Shown: piece by piece, positions 1-7,574 of the stretch
Layout: each line of letters opens with the position of its first letter
Numbering within the stretch: position 1 is the stretch's first letter
IMG/VR virus record: IMGVR_UViG_3300029268_001371
Span: 1-30,651 of that record
DNA: 30,651 nucleotides
Origin: a virus
Direction: 5' to 3' (one strand)
The notes under the pieces: model-generated
Told to the model about the DNA's origin: nothing
Database searches by the model: none
What the model saw: only the letters and a program-made list of their open reading frames with translations
Position numbers and translations under genes: made by a program

Positions 1-462
1 TTTTGGGTTGATGATGATATGTCTTTCAATAATGATATTGTTGAGAAACTTTTATCTCACAAAAAAGATTTTGTATCTGCTTTAATGTTTTCTAAAACTC
101 CACCATTCATTCCAACAATAAAGAAAGTACAGGACGGAAATGTTTTGTCTTTCAATAATTATGTTGATTATCCAAAGAATTCTTTTATAGAAATTGCTGG
201 TTGTGGAATGGCTGCAACTTTAATTCACAGAAGGTTGTTTGAAGATTTGAAATTAGAAAACGGAGAATGGTTTGAAGAAAAGAAATTCATTGGAGAAAGC
301 GAAGATGTTAATTTTTGTATCAGAGCAAGAACAAAAGGACACAAACTTTGGTGTGATACTTCTGCTAAGACAAGACATATTGGCGGAATAGGGATTGGAG
401 AAGAGAATTTTGAATATTGGTTTAAGACAATGGATTGTAGAATTGAACAGATGTGGTTGTAA
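1..462 (+). CDS. Glycosyltransferase, GT2-like (5'-truncated by window edge)
   Basis: The reading frame is open from base 1, so the start lies outside the window; an internal ATG at 19 is unlikely to be the true start. The visible part opens with FWVDDDMSFNND, an acidic DDD cluster like the metal/nucleotide-sugar-binding DXD motif of GT-A enzymes. It continues with GCGMAATLIHRRLFEDL and a GESEDVNFCIRARTKGHKLW segment ending near a His, a pattern typical of virus-encoded GT2-like transferases (the ED pair is the usual catalytic-base region). The likely role is transfer of a sugar from an activated donor to a virion or host glycan. The stop TAA overlaps the next start (TAATG). The donor and acceptor cannot be told. 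Confidence 0.72.
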   Translation, partial: FWVDDDMSFNNDIVEKLLSHKKDFVSALMFSKTPPFIPTIKKVQDGNVLSFNNYVDYPKNSFIEIAGCGMAATLIHRRLFEDLKLENGEWFEEKKFIGESEDVNFCIRARTKGHKLWCDTSAKTRHIGGIGIGEENFEYWFKTMDCRIEQMWL

Positions 463-830
463 TGGGTATTGATTTAACTGATGAAGCAACCACTAAGAAA
501 TTAGATAGGGAAGAATGTGAAGCTCTTGTTAAGAGTTGGTTTGAAGAGTTTGAAGCTCAAGATGAAATTAGAAGAAGAATGTTGGAGAAGAAAATAATAA
601 ATCCAGTTTTTGATTGGAACAATAAATATTTAGGTAAATTCATTTTGCATTGTCCTGTGTTTAAAGAATTATTTAATTCTAAATCTGATTACTCAATTGA
701 TATTTTGTGGAACATTAAGAATTATAAATTGAAACTTTGCAAAGGAACTATGGAAAAAGTTTCTACTTCAAAGAGTTGTGTTATTTGCTCTAAAAAGAAC
801 AAGGGGTGTTTGGTATGGCAAAATTTATAA
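462..830 (+). CDS. Hypothetical protein with C-terminal Cys cluster
   Basis: This 122-residue product is not recognised. The start at 462 is chosen because it overlaps the upstream stop as TAATG; an in-frame ATG at 453 would add three residues. The N-terminal half is highly charged and probably helical (LDREECEALVKSWFEEFEAQDEIRRRM). The C-terminus has CVICSKKNKGC, which could bind a metal. It overlaps the radical SAM gene by 16 bases and lies between a glycosyltransferase and that enzyme, so a role in the same modification pathway is plausible but unproven. Confidence 0.6.
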   Translation: MGIDLTDEATTKKLDREECEALVKSWFEEFEAQDEIRRRMLEKKIINPVFDWNNKYLGKFILHCPVFKELFNSKSDYSIDILWNIKNYKLKLCKGTMEKVSTSKSCVICSKKNKGCLVWQNL

Positions 831-1843
831 GTAGTGATAAGATTTTCAATCATTTAGATAGACTTTGTGCTTGGAAGAATGATGAAGTTGTTTATCCAGT
901 TACAGTTGAATTGCACTTGTCTAATGTTTGTAATAACAAATGTTTTTACTGTTGTGCTGATGGGGTCAAAGATTCTAAAGTAATGACTAAAGCTGAAACA
1001 AAAAAAGCTATTGAATATGTCAAAAGTATTGATGCTAAAGCAATTATTTTTAGTGGGGGCGGAGAACCAAGTGTATCTCCTTTCTTTGAAGATGCTCTTT
1101 ACTATGCTGAAGGACTTGATATTGGAGTTATTTCTAATGGAGTAGCATTAGATTCTCAGAAGCAAGATACTATTTTGAAAACTTGTAAATGGTTGAGAAT
1201 TTCTTTTGATGCAGATAACGAAGAACTTTATACCAAAATAAGAGGAACTCATTCATTCAATATTGTAAAATCTCACATTAGTGAGATTCTTGAAAGAAAA
1301 GAAACTTCTAAATCTAATTGCACAATTGGATTACAAATTGTTGTGAATAAGTATAACTTTTCTCGTGTGAGAGAAATAGCTTACTGGATGTCAAAAACAT
1401 TTCCAACAATAGATTACATTCAAGTTAGACCTGTTGAAATGAAAATAAACGAAGATGGTTATTCTTTGAATGAATTGCAAGAAATTGAACCTCAATTAAA
1501 ACTACTTAGAAAAATGAGTAAAGTAATTGTTTCAGATAAACGGGATTTGTTCTTTGGTAAAAAAGAATTTGGTTTTACTAAGTGTCACTGCGCAGAATTC
1601 ATTGGGGCAATTGATGCTTATGGAGATTATTATTTGTGTTGTCACACAATAAAATACCCTCGATACAAATACTTAAATGTGTTTTCCGATGATAACTTAA
1701 TTGCAAAAAGAATTGATGTTTTGAATAAACTTCCAAATAGAGGACTTGATCCAAGAATTTGCTTTTTGGGTTGTAGAGGTTCAAATATTAATCGTAGGTT
1801 AGAGGGTTTAATAAAAGAAACAGAACATGGAAATTTTTTGTAA
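815..1843 (+). CDS. Radical SAM protein with C-terminal Cys-rich (SPASM/twitch-like) region
   Basis: The 342-residue protein has the radical SAM signature CNNKCFYC (Cys about 39, 43 and 46), which holds a [4Fe-4S] cluster that cleaves S-adenosylmethionine. The SGGGEP motif near residues 80-85 fits the SAM-binding GGE motif. A later Cys set (CHCAEF, LCCHT, CFLGCRG) could hold an auxiliary cluster, as in SPASM/twitch proteins that modify peptides or sugars. ATG 815 is preferred because GGGGTG lies about 9 bases upstream. It sits inside a glycosyltransferase cassette, so sugar or peptide modification is the inferred role; the substrate is unknown. Confidence 0.85.
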   Translation: MAKFISSDKIFNHLDRLCAWKNDEVVYPVTVELHLSNVCNNKCFYCCADGVKDSKVMTKAETKKAIEYVKSIDAKAIIFSGGGEPSVSPFFEDALYYAEGLDIGVISNGVALDSQKQDTILKTCKWLRISFDADNEELYTKIRGTHSFNIVKSHISEILERKETSKSNCTIGLQIVVNKYNFSRVREIAYWMSKTFPTIDYIQVRPVEMKINEDGYSLNELQEIEPQLKLLRKMSKVIVSDKRDLFFGKKEFGFTKCHCAEFIGAIDAYGDYYLCCHTIKYPRYKYLNVFSDDNLIAKRIDVLNKLPNRGLDPRICFLGCRGSNINRRLEGLIKETEHGNFL

Positions 1844-1886
1844 AGGGGTGAATTGAATTAAATAAAAGGTTGAAGGAGTTGGAATA

Positions 1887-2363
1887 ATGGTTGATAAGAA
1901 ATATGAGTTAGTTAAATATGATACAAAACAGTTTTTTGGTAAGACTTTGTTTAGAGTTAAAGCTTTGAAGGATTTTAGTATTTTTAAGAAAGGTGAGCTT
2001 GGTGGTTATATTGAGAAAGAAGAAAATTTAAATCAAAGTGGTGATGCTTGGGTTTATGGTGATGCTTGGGTTTATGGTAATGCTCAGGTTTATGGTGATG
2101 CTCGGGTTTATGGTAATGCTCAGGTTTATGGTGATGCTTTGGTTTATGGTGATGCTTGGGTTTCTGGAGAAATTAAAGTTAATTGTGTTTTGTGTTCAAA
2201 GTTTAGTTTTGAATGTCAAGCACAACTTGATAAATGGTTAGAATTAGAAAAACAATTTGAAGAAATTAAAGATACTTTAAAAGATAAACCAAAATCTTTA
2301 GAAGAAATGATTAAAGAAGAACTAATAAATAAAGTAAAAGAGTTGCAGGGTGTGAAAGAATGA
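1887..2363 (+). CDS. Hexapeptide-repeat left-handed beta-helix protein
   Basis: The 158-residue protein begins with a short domain (ending near GELGGYIEKEENL) followed by about seven VYGDA/VYGNA units. These match the hexapeptide-repeat pattern of left-handed beta-helices seen in LpxA-like transferases and in many phage proteins of unknown role. The tail is a charged, probably coiled-coil segment (about residues 105-158). Start ATG 1887 follows GGAGTTGG. An A/T stretch ATTAAATAAAA about 26 bases upstream could be a weak promoter. It may be an acyl/acetyltransferase-like scaffold for sugar modification, but no catalytic His is identifiable; a structural role is equally possible. Confidence 0.75.
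   Translation: MVDKKYELVKYDTKQFFGKTLFRVKALKDFSIFKKGELGGYIEKEENLNQSGDAWVYGDAWVYGNAQVYGDARVYGNAQVYGDALVYGDAWVSGEIKVNCVLCSKFSFECQAQLDKWLELEKQFEEIKDTLKDKPKSLEEMIKEELINKVKELQGVKE
2040..2165 (+). repeat. Seven tandem 18-bp units coding the beta-helix repeats
   Basis: Seven consecutive 18-base units of the form GGTRATGCTYRGGTTTAT (last unit ends TTTCT) encode the VYGDA/N coils of the hexapeptide-repeat protein. Near-identity at the DNA level, including synonymous positions, points to recent expansion by slippage or unequal recombination. The repeat also creates a spurious open frame on the same strand. Confidence 0.95.
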
Positions 2364-3229
2364 AAGTATTAATTGGAACATATTTACACAAAGTAAAATA
2401 TTATTGCATTGAGGATTGGTTCAAGAATGTAAAAAAGATGATGGAGAAATTCCCTGAAGCAGATTTACTTGTTGTAGATAATTCTGATGAAAAGAATTCT
2501 CCTGCTTGGTTGCGCCTTAAAATGGATAGTATTTTTGGAAAAAACAAACAAACAATGATGTGGATTGATACTATTGGAAAAAACTCAAGGTTTAAACAAA
2601 CTGAATCTCAAAAAGTTTTGTGGAATTATGCTCTTGAAAACAAATATGAAAAATTATTTATAATTGAATCAGATGTGTTCCCTAAAGATGTGAATACAAT
2701 AAAGAAATTGTATGATGCAGATAAACCAATTGTGTCAGGAGTTTTTCCTTTATGGGTTGATGAGAAAGATAAGGCGAATGATGTTCTTTGCATAATGGGT
2801 TATGGGCTCAATGCTGATTTGAAAAGATTTTGGTATCACAGATTTTTATTTGACAGAGCGATTGAAAAAGTTGGTAGAGATTCTTTGATTAAGATTTATG
2901 CTTGTGGTCTTGGTTGTGTAATGATTGATAGAGAAGTTCTTGAAAATATTAAACCTGAATATGCTACACAGAAAGTTGTTGATGATTTAATGAAAATACT
3001 ATTTAAAGTTGATAAAATGAAAAAGTCTAACTTAAAAAAATGGTTACAAATTAAATTGAAAGGGCTGATTATTTCTGAAGAAAAAATGGTAAAAGAGAAA
3101 ATTCACCCTGATACAAACTTTTTTATGCACTGCGAACTATATAATGTTAGTAGATATATGTTACCTTCTATAGATTGTGACCATAAAAGATCTGAATGGA
3201 GTGAAATTGAGAAAATTGTACCGAGGTAA
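2360..3229 (+). CDS. Glycosyltransferase, GT2-like
   Basis: The 289-residue protein shows the GT-A pattern. The N-terminal strand MKVLIGTYLHK precedes a LLVVDNSDE segment. IIESDVFPK (about residue 107) stands where the DXD motif is expected. ACGLGCVMIDREVLENI parallels the GCGMAATLIHRRLFEDL segment of the partial gene at the window start, and DTNFFMHCE may supply the late acidic/His residues. The gene overlaps its upstream neighbour as ATGA. It probably transfers a sugar to a glycan. It is longer than the usual small phage GT2 proteins because of a Lys-rich insert at about residues 210-245. Confidence 0.75.
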   Translation: MKVLIGTYLHKVKYYCIEDWFKNVKKMMEKFPEADLLVVDNSDEKNSPAWLRLKMDSIFGKNKQTMMWIDTIGKNSRFKQTESQKVLWNYALENKYEKLFIIESDVFPKDVNTIKKLYDADKPIVSGVFPLWVDEKDKANDVLCIMGYGLNADLKRFWYHRFLFDRAIEKVGRDSLIKIYACGLGCVMIDREVLENIKPEYATQKVVDDLMKILFKVDKMKKSNLKKWLQIKLKGLIISEEKMVKEKIHPDTNFFMHCELYNVSRYMLPSIDCDHKRSEWSEIEKIVPR

Positions 3230-3233
3230 AATT

Positions 3234-3632
3234 ATGTCAGATTACCATATTTCAAATAAATTATTTAAACATTTAAAAATAAAATGCAATCGTTGTAATT
3301 CAGAAAAAGATTTAAGATTACATCATATTGATAGAAACCCAAGCCATAATTTTGAAAAAAATATTGAAGTGCTTTGCAGAAGATGTCACCAATTAGAACA
3401 TGGGAAAAAATATGTTTGTAAATATTGTGGGATAAAGTTTAATAGAGAAGGGCACGGAGGAACTAAATTTTGTTCATATAAATGTTATTGGAAATCAATG
3501 GAAGGAGCAAAACAAAAACACATTAAAAAGAAGTGTGCTTATTGTAGAAAAACTTTTTTTGGTTATGTTCAAAAAAAAGATTGTTCTTATTCTTGTAAAA
3601 ATAAAAGAGTTAAAGCAAATAAGAAGCTTTAA
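3234..3632 (+). CDS. HNH endonuclease with two extra zinc fingers
   Basis: The 132-residue protein starts with an HNH nuclease core: CNRC (C18, C21), LHHIDRNPSHNFEKNIEVL, then CRRCHQLEH, with the His pair at 30-31, Asn at 43 and His at 52/56. Two treble-clef-like fingers follow, CKYC...FCSYKC and CAYC...CSYSC. Such free-standing HNH proteins in viruses are often mobile homing-type nucleases; DNA processing for packaging is the alternative but less likely this far from the terminase. ATG 3234 is preceded by GAGGTA. It interrupts a run of sugar-modification genes, consistent with insertion as a selfish gene. Confidence 0.85.
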   Translation: MSDYHISNKLFKHLKIKCNRCNSEKDLRLHHIDRNPSHNFEKNIEVLCRRCHQLEHGKKYVCKYCGIKFNREGHGGTKFCSYKCYWKSMEGAKQKHIKKKCAYCRKTFFGYVQKKDCSYSCKNKRVKANKKL

Positions 3633-3678
3633 ATACAAGATATGGTGTAATAGTTGTAATACAGAAATTGGTGGTAAA

Positions 3679-4581
3679 ATGAAAACAATAGCATTCGTGG
3701 GAATGATGCATTATTTTAAATGCACGATTCCAAGACAACTTCCTGGATTTAAAATATATGAAATCAACGTAACTTATGAATACAACGATCCAACCAGATA
3801 CCAAGCTTGTCTTGAATTGAACGAAAAAGAAAAGATTGATTACTGGGTGTTTTTTAGAGGAGAATATGTTCCTCAAGAAATAATGTGTTCTCTTCAAGGA
3901 AAGAAAATAAATATTTCTACTGAACCTCTTGGTAGAGAGGATATTCAAAGAATGTATCTTGGAGCCAACAAACCTTTTTTCTTAGAGCATTTTAAACAAT
4001 TTGATTATTTTACTCACTATGATTTTACTGAGATTAATAACTTAAAAATACAAGGATTCAATGTTGATTCAGCATTTGCTTTGCCTGTAGATGTTGATAC
4101 TTACAAACCAGTTAATTTAAAGAAACTTTGGGACGTTGTTTTCTTAGGAAGAGGGACTACGAGAAGAAATTGTGCTATGGGCCCAATTAAGAAAGACTTT
4201 AATGTGCTACATATTGACAATGGTTGTTTTGATGATGAAGCGGTTAGAGTTTATAATATGTCAAGAATTGGTTTGAATATGAATGTAGCAGGATTTCCTC
4301 AGAACCAACATAGAGTTTTCAATATGATGGCTTGTGGATTACCAATCATTTCTGATAAGATGAGTCATACTGATTGGCTTAAACCTGATGATGAGAAATA
4401 CTTTGAATTTATGTCAGATTTGGACGGAGTTAATTTGTATAAAAAAGTAGAAAGTATGTTGGAAGATACTTCAATCCCTTTAAAAATGAGGGGACAAATT
4501 TCAAGAAGAATTGCTGTTAATCAATTTAATGCTTCAAAGAATTGGGCTGGGTTGATTGAAAAAGTGGAGATGAAAGAATGA
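3679..4581 (+). CDS. Glycosyltransferase with GT-B C-terminal domain (CgeB-like)
   Basis: The 300-residue protein carries a C-terminal domain like Glyco_trans_1_2/CgeB proteins: DVVFLGRGTTRRN (about 152-164), VYNMSRIGLNMN (191-202), then HRVFNMMACGLPIISD (211-226), where the late helix normally contacts the sugar nucleotide. The N-terminal half looks like a reduced Rossmann domain. Start ATG 3679 follows GGTGGTAAA; the frame is open further upstream, but that part overlaps the HNH gene. The next gene overlaps as ATGA. It is probably an additional transferase in the same glycan pathway. Confidence 0.78.
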   Translation: MKTIAFVGMMHYFKCTIPRQLPGFKIYEINVTYEYNDPTRYQACLELNEKEKIDYWVFFRGEYVPQEIMCSLQGKKINISTEPLGREDIQRMYLGANKPFFLEHFKQFDYFTHYDFTEINNLKIQGFNVDSAFALPVDVDTYKPVNLKKLWDVVFLGRGTTRRNCAMGPIKKDFNVLHIDNGCFDDEAVRVYNMSRIGLNMNVAGFPQNQHRVFNMMACGLPIISDKMSHTDWLKPDDEKYFEFMSDLDGVNLYKKVESMLEDTSIPLKMRGQISRRIAVNQFNASKNWAGLIEKVEMKE

Positions 4582-4907
4582 GTGAGTGGGAAGAAAATAT
4601 TGGCAGTGGTTTAATACAAATTGAATTAATCCAAGAAAATTTAACTAAATTGAATAAGGATTTAGATAATGCAAGAAAGTTAATTAGAAAAGGATTTGAA
4701 AAAAATTATAATGAAACAAAAAATAATGAAAATTCTTATGCTAAAAGAATAGCATATGTTGCTGTTTTAATTGGGGCAGGAAAAAATGATGAGGAAATAA
4801 TTAAATTATTAAAGGTTAAATTTCCTACAGTTAGATTTGATGATGATTTATTAAAACATCACATAAAAAAACTTAAAGAATCAGGAATTAAGGAGATGAA
4901 ACAATGA
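4578..4907 (+). CDS. Hypothetical helical protein
   Basis: The 109-residue protein is not recognised. It is rich in Lys, Glu and Asn. The N-terminal part (about residues 10-50) has the heptad-like spacing of a coiled coil. The C-terminal half, from AKRIAYVAVLIGAGKNDEEIIKLLKVKFP, resembles a small helix-turn-helix by spacing (GKNDEEIIKLLK), but this is only suggestive. It overlaps both neighbours by ATGA, so it is translationally coupled within the cassette. Confidence 0.6.
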   Translation: MSEWEENIGSGLIQIELIQENLTKLNKDLDNARKLIRKGFEKNYNETKNNENSYAKRIAYVAVLIGAGKNDEEIIKLLKVKFPTVRFDDDLLKHHIKKLKESGIKEMKQ

Positions 4908-5089
4908 ACTGGATAGCTGAATTAGGAATAATATTATTCACTTTCAATGCTTTAGCAGGTATCAATACTGCGGTATTATTAGCAATAATATACTTGCTTT
5001 GGGGTGCAATAAAAACAATCACAACTTATAGAATGGCTGTTAAAATAATGGGGCGGTGTTGCAATGGCATTAAAAGAAATAAGAAATGA
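4904..5089 (+). CDS. Small membrane protein
   Basis: The 61-residue product has a long hydrophobic stretch at about residues 4-37 (GIILFTF ... AVLLAIIYLLWG), enough for one long or two short membrane spans, and a basic C-terminus (KIMGRCCNGIKRNKK) that probably stays in the cytoplasm. It starts in an ATGA overlap with the upstream gene and overlaps the downstream gene by 26 bases. Function is unknown; a holin-like or membrane-anchor role cannot be tested from sequence alone. Confidence 0.6.
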   Translation: MNWIAELGIILFTFNALAGINTAVLLAIIYLLWGAIKTITTYRMAVKIMGRCCNGIKRNKK

Positions 5090-5432
5090 AGAGTGGATAG
5101 ACAAAACTGACAAGAAGTTTGTATATCATCAAATCAGAGAAGTGTTGCTTGATGATGAAGATTTGTTAGCTTTGATTACAAGAGAAAAAACAAAGCTTGA
5201 TGAATTATCTAATCAAATATCTTCAGCTAAAGCAGGTATTCAAAAGATAAACACTTTCTTGTCAAAGAACAAGAAGTTTGTTGATATTGCTAAGAAAAGA
5301 GATGCTGAAAGATTCTGCGAAAAGTGTGGAATGGATTTCACTCTTGATGCAAATAAGAAATTAGTAAGTAATAAAACTATAGAACCTTACAAAATATTGT
5401 GCAAGAATTGTGCTGCAAAAGAGGGATTGTAA
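5064..5432 (+). CDS. Coiled-coil protein with C-terminal zinc ribbon
   Basis: The 122-residue protein has a central helical segment (about 45-75, LDELSNQISSAKAGIQKINTF) and a C-terminal pair of CxxC knuckles (CEKC and CKNC) spaced about 25 residues apart, the layout of a zinc ribbon. Start ATG 5064 follows GGCGGTG, which explains the 26-base overlap with the membrane protein gene. The stop overlaps the methyltransferase start (TAATG). It is possibly a nucleic-acid or protein-binding adaptor; function is not recognised. Confidence 0.65.
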   Translation: MALKEIRNEEWIDKTDKKFVYHQIREVLLDDEDLLALITREKTKLDELSNQISSAKAGIQKINTFLSKNKKFVDIAKKRDAERFCEKCGMDFTLDANKKLVSNKTIEPYKILCKNCAAKEGL

Positions 5433-5908
5433 TGTTTGATGTCCGTTTAAAAGGTAAAAGAATTTCGCTTGGTGGTGGAGAGTTTCCTAAAGCTGGGTTT
5501 GTGAATATTGATAATTCAACCATTAATCCTATAAACGGACACCACTATACTCCTGACATTTTGCACGATTTGAATGAAGGGATTCCTTTTCCTGATTCGT
5601 TTATTGATGAAGTAGAATGTAGTCACTTTATTGAGCACGTTAAAGATCCAGTTTTTTTGATGAATGAGATTTGGAGAGTTTGTAAGAATGGTTCAAAGGT
5701 TCAAATTGTTTGTCCTGTTCATGACATGGTTCCAGGACATTTGACTGATATGTCTTTTGATTGGTTTGAGAAGAATGTTTCTAAAGATAAGTTTGATTTA
5801 GTCAGCCATAAAGAATACCCTAAACCAGTTACTGATCCAATATATGGTGATAGGACTTTTGTTGAATTAAATTTAGAATTTGTGGTGAAAAAATGCACAA
5901 AAGAATAG
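5432..5908 (+). CDS. SAM-dependent methyltransferase (class I, type 11-like)
   Basis: The 158-residue protein has a glycine-rich SAM motif near the N-terminus (ISLGGGEFPKAGFVNID, about residues 11-27). It continues with HDLNEGIPFPDSFIDEV and SHFIEHVKDPVFLMNEIWRVCKNGS, the post-motif typical of type-11 methyltransferases (EHV..P...L.E..RVLK.GG). It is short for the family, as is common for virus copies that modify sugars or small molecules. It starts at the TAATG overlap. The gene ends in TAG, with a TAA seven codons later, so the amber here behaves as a stop. It probably methylates a glycan or its precursor. Confidence 0.82.
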   Translation: MFDVRLKGKRISLGGGEFPKAGFVNIDNSTINPINGHHYTPDILHDLNEGIPFPDSFIDEVECSHFIEHVKDPVFLMNEIWRVCKNGSKVQIVCPVHDMVPGHLTDMSFDWFEKNVSKDKFDLVSHKEYPKPVTDPIYGDRTFVELNLEFVVKKCTKE

Positions 5909-6138
5909 AGCGTTACCACGCTATTGTAATGTTTGCAAGAGCCGTTAAAAGAACTAAAATGTTTTGGAGTGTTAATGAGTTGCTTGAGTATTGGCGACAC
6001 TCTGATTTTCCTTTCCCTAAAGTTAAAAGAATAACTACTTCTAAGTGGTCTTTTTGTCATTGTTTTTCTTCAGCAGCTAAAAAAATAAAATTGAAGAGAG
6101 TGTTTGAGAAAGATATTTTAATTGGTTATGGTGGTTAA
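5893..6138 (+). CDS. Hypothetical basic protein
   Basis: The 81-residue protein is not recognised. It is rich in Lys, Arg and aromatic residues (WSVNELLEYWRHSDFPFPKVKR). Start ATG 5893 lies after GGTGAAAAA, inside the end of the methyltransferase gene (16-base overlap). It abuts the next gene directly (TAA then ATG). Its basic charge would fit a nucleic-acid-binding role, but no domain is visible. Confidence 0.6.
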   Translation: MHKRIERYHAIVMFARAVKRTKMFWSVNELLEYWRHSDFPFPKVKRITTSKWSFCHCFSSAAKKIKLKRVFEKDILIGYGG

Positions 6139-7149
6139 ATGGATTCAGTAGCGTATGTATTACCTTCACTCTATCCGAGTGGTGGAAACAAAATGTGTGT
6201 TGAACACGTTAAAAGATTAGCTAAGAGAGGACGCATTGCTGTTGTTTCTATTGTGTCAAGACACAAAGATGATGATGAGAAGTGGCTTGATCTTGAAGGA
6301 GTTAAAATAGTTCCTTTTACTAAGGTTGAGTTGGACAAATATTCTAATGTTGTTGCAACTTATTGGGAAACTTATTATTATATTGAAGCCCTTAAATTAG
6401 TGGGGCCGAGATTTAGTTACTTTGTTCAATCAAAGGAAGAGGATTTTGAAGGAGAATTCATTAGAAAGCAGAGGGTTTTATTTACTTTGATGGATAGGAA
6501 GTATCATATTTTTACTGAAGCTAAGTGGATTCAGTTGTATTTGAAGGAATTGTTGCAAAGAGAATCTGTTCTTGTTCCAAATCATATTGAATTGCCTTTA
6601 AATTTGGATCTCGTGAAGAAGAAAAGAAACAAACCGATTTTGTTAATTGAGGGAGAAGCTACTGCTGTTTGGAAGAACATAAATTTTGGAGCAAGGGTTT
6701 CACAAATGCTTAGGAATGAGTTTGAGTGTTGGCTTTTAACTTCAACAAAATACAATAAGATTTCTCCTCATATCTTTGGTTCATTTGACAAGATTATTCA
6801 AGGTGTTTCTTGGAGAGAAGCTCTTGAAACTATTGCTCAAGCAGATATTTTGTATAGACCTTCTACTCTCGAAGGTTTTAATGGAGCTATTTCAGAAGCT
6901 ATGGTTCTTGGAATCCCTACGGTTTCTAACAAGATCCCTGCAGGGTATGAAGTTGGAATTAATGGTTGGAATTGTTTAATGGTTGAACCAAATGCACTTT
7001 GGGAAACTATTGGAGCAATAAAACGCCTTAAAATAGATTCAGAACTAAAGGAAACAATTGTAAAGAATGCTCTTGAAACGAGTAAGAGTTTTACTGATTG
7101 GGATAAGTCAATTGATATCTTAGAAAATAATGTGTTTTGTTTAGTGTAA
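6139..7149 (+). CDS. Glycosyltransferase family 4-like (GT-B)
   Basis: The 336-residue protein has both GT-B halves. The N-terminal Rossmann part is AYVLPSLYPSGGNKMCVEHV, where the SGG loop normally contacts the acceptor or diphosphate. The C-terminal donor-binding part has ILLIEGEATAVWKNINFG and the E-x7-E signature in STLEGFNGAISEAMVLGIP (E245 and E253), followed by AGYEVGINGWNCLMVEP. This is a full-length, probably retaining, transferase. It is the last gene of the plus-strand cassette, ending 43 bases before the convergent operon. Confidence 0.88.
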   Translation: MDSVAYVLPSLYPSGGNKMCVEHVKRLAKRGRIAVVSIVSRHKDDDEKWLDLEGVKIVPFTKVELDKYSNVVATYWETYYYIEALKLVGPRFSYFVQSKEEDFEGEFIRKQRVLFTLMDRKYHIFTEAKWIQLYLKELLQRESVLVPNHIELPLNLDLVKKKRNKPILLIEGEATAVWKNINFGARVSQMLRNEFECWLLTSTKYNKISPHIFGSFDKIIQGVSWREALETIAQADILYRPSTLEGFNGAISEAMVLGIPTVSNKIPAGYEVGINGWNCLMVEPNALWETIGAIKRLKIDSELKETIVKNALETSKSFTDWDKSIDILENNVFCLV

Positions 7150-7184
7150 ATGTCACTATTTGGTTTTGATGTCACTTTGTCACA

Positions 7185-7204
7185 AAGAAGGTTTAAACCT
7201 TCTT
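7185..7204. terminator. 20-bp perfect palindrome at the convergent gene junction
   Basis: AAGAAGGTTTAAACCTTCTT is fully self-complementary and contains the TAA stop of the minus-strand gene (7193-7195). Just left of it lie TGTCACT copies (7151 and 7170) and the inverted repeat CTTTGTCACAAAG. Its position between two converging operons suggests a bidirectional transcript end or a protein-binding site. Archaeal termination mostly uses T-tracts, which are weak here, so the terminator label is an inference. Confidence 0.5.
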
Positions 7205-7420
7205 CGTATTCAAAGCTTGTTCTAATGTAGAAATAGATTCTTGGAAGTTCTTAAATTTTTCCAAGTCATTTTTCATAGTTTCTGTGTTTGTTGTGTCTAT
7301 TTGGAAATCTGCTATTTCAATTACAACAGAACCATTCGCATATCTGTTGGTTTTGAGTTTGCATTTGTTTCCACCAACGCTTTCAGTTGGTTGTTCTATT
7401 ACTAATTTCATCTCAGCCAT
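7193..7420 (-). CDS. Hypothetical protein, last gene of the minus operon
   Basis: The 75-residue protein is not recognised. Its first half is beta-rich (KLVIEQPTES, GSVVIEIADFQID) and its second half is a helix (METMKNDLEKF-like spacing). The start follows AGGGGATT about 8 bases upstream. It sits one base after the stop of the membrane protein gene. The stop lies inside the 20-bp palindrome. No function can be given. Confidence 0.62.
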   Translation of the reverse strand: MAEMKLVIEQPTESVGGNKCKLKTNRYANGSVVIEIADFQIDTTNTETMKNDLEKFKNFQESISTLEQALNTKKV

Positions 7421-7421
7421 T

Positions 7422-7574
7422 TTAATCCCCTTCCTGCAATAGTTGTATTATTCTTTCTACTTGCATTAGTAATAATGCGATTGGTATTCCTATTATTGTG
7501 CAGAATAATATTATGCACACTAAAGCACATAGTATCATTCTTATTCCGTCAGTTAATCCTACTTTATTCTTCAT
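7422..7574 (-). CDS. Small single-span membrane protein
   Basis: The 50-residue product (start MKNKVGLTDG) has one strong hydrophobic segment at about residues 13-37 (ILCALVCIILFCTIIGIPIALLLM), with a charged tail. ATG 7574 is chosen because GGAG lies about 9 bases upstream and it overlaps the upstream gene's stop. The frame stays open to 7628, which would add 18 residues made of an out-of-frame copy of the neighbour's acidic tail. Function unknown. Confidence 0.62.
   Translation of the reverse strand: MKNKVGLTDGIRMILCALVCIILFCTIIGIPIALLLMQVERIIQLLQEGD

Noticed and set aside
2038-2241. Open frame of repeated MVMLGF units
   Set aside because: It is an out-of-frame reading of the 18-bp repeats in the hexapeptide protein gene.
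5906-5922. Small stem-loop (AGCG/CGCT) directly after the methyltransferase TAG as a readthrough signal
   Set aside because: The stem is only four base pairs and the extension ends after seven codons.
7181-7420. tRNA genes
   Set aside because: No cloverleaf with a GGTTC-type T-arm was found here or elsewhere; matches to GGTTCAA lie in coding frames.
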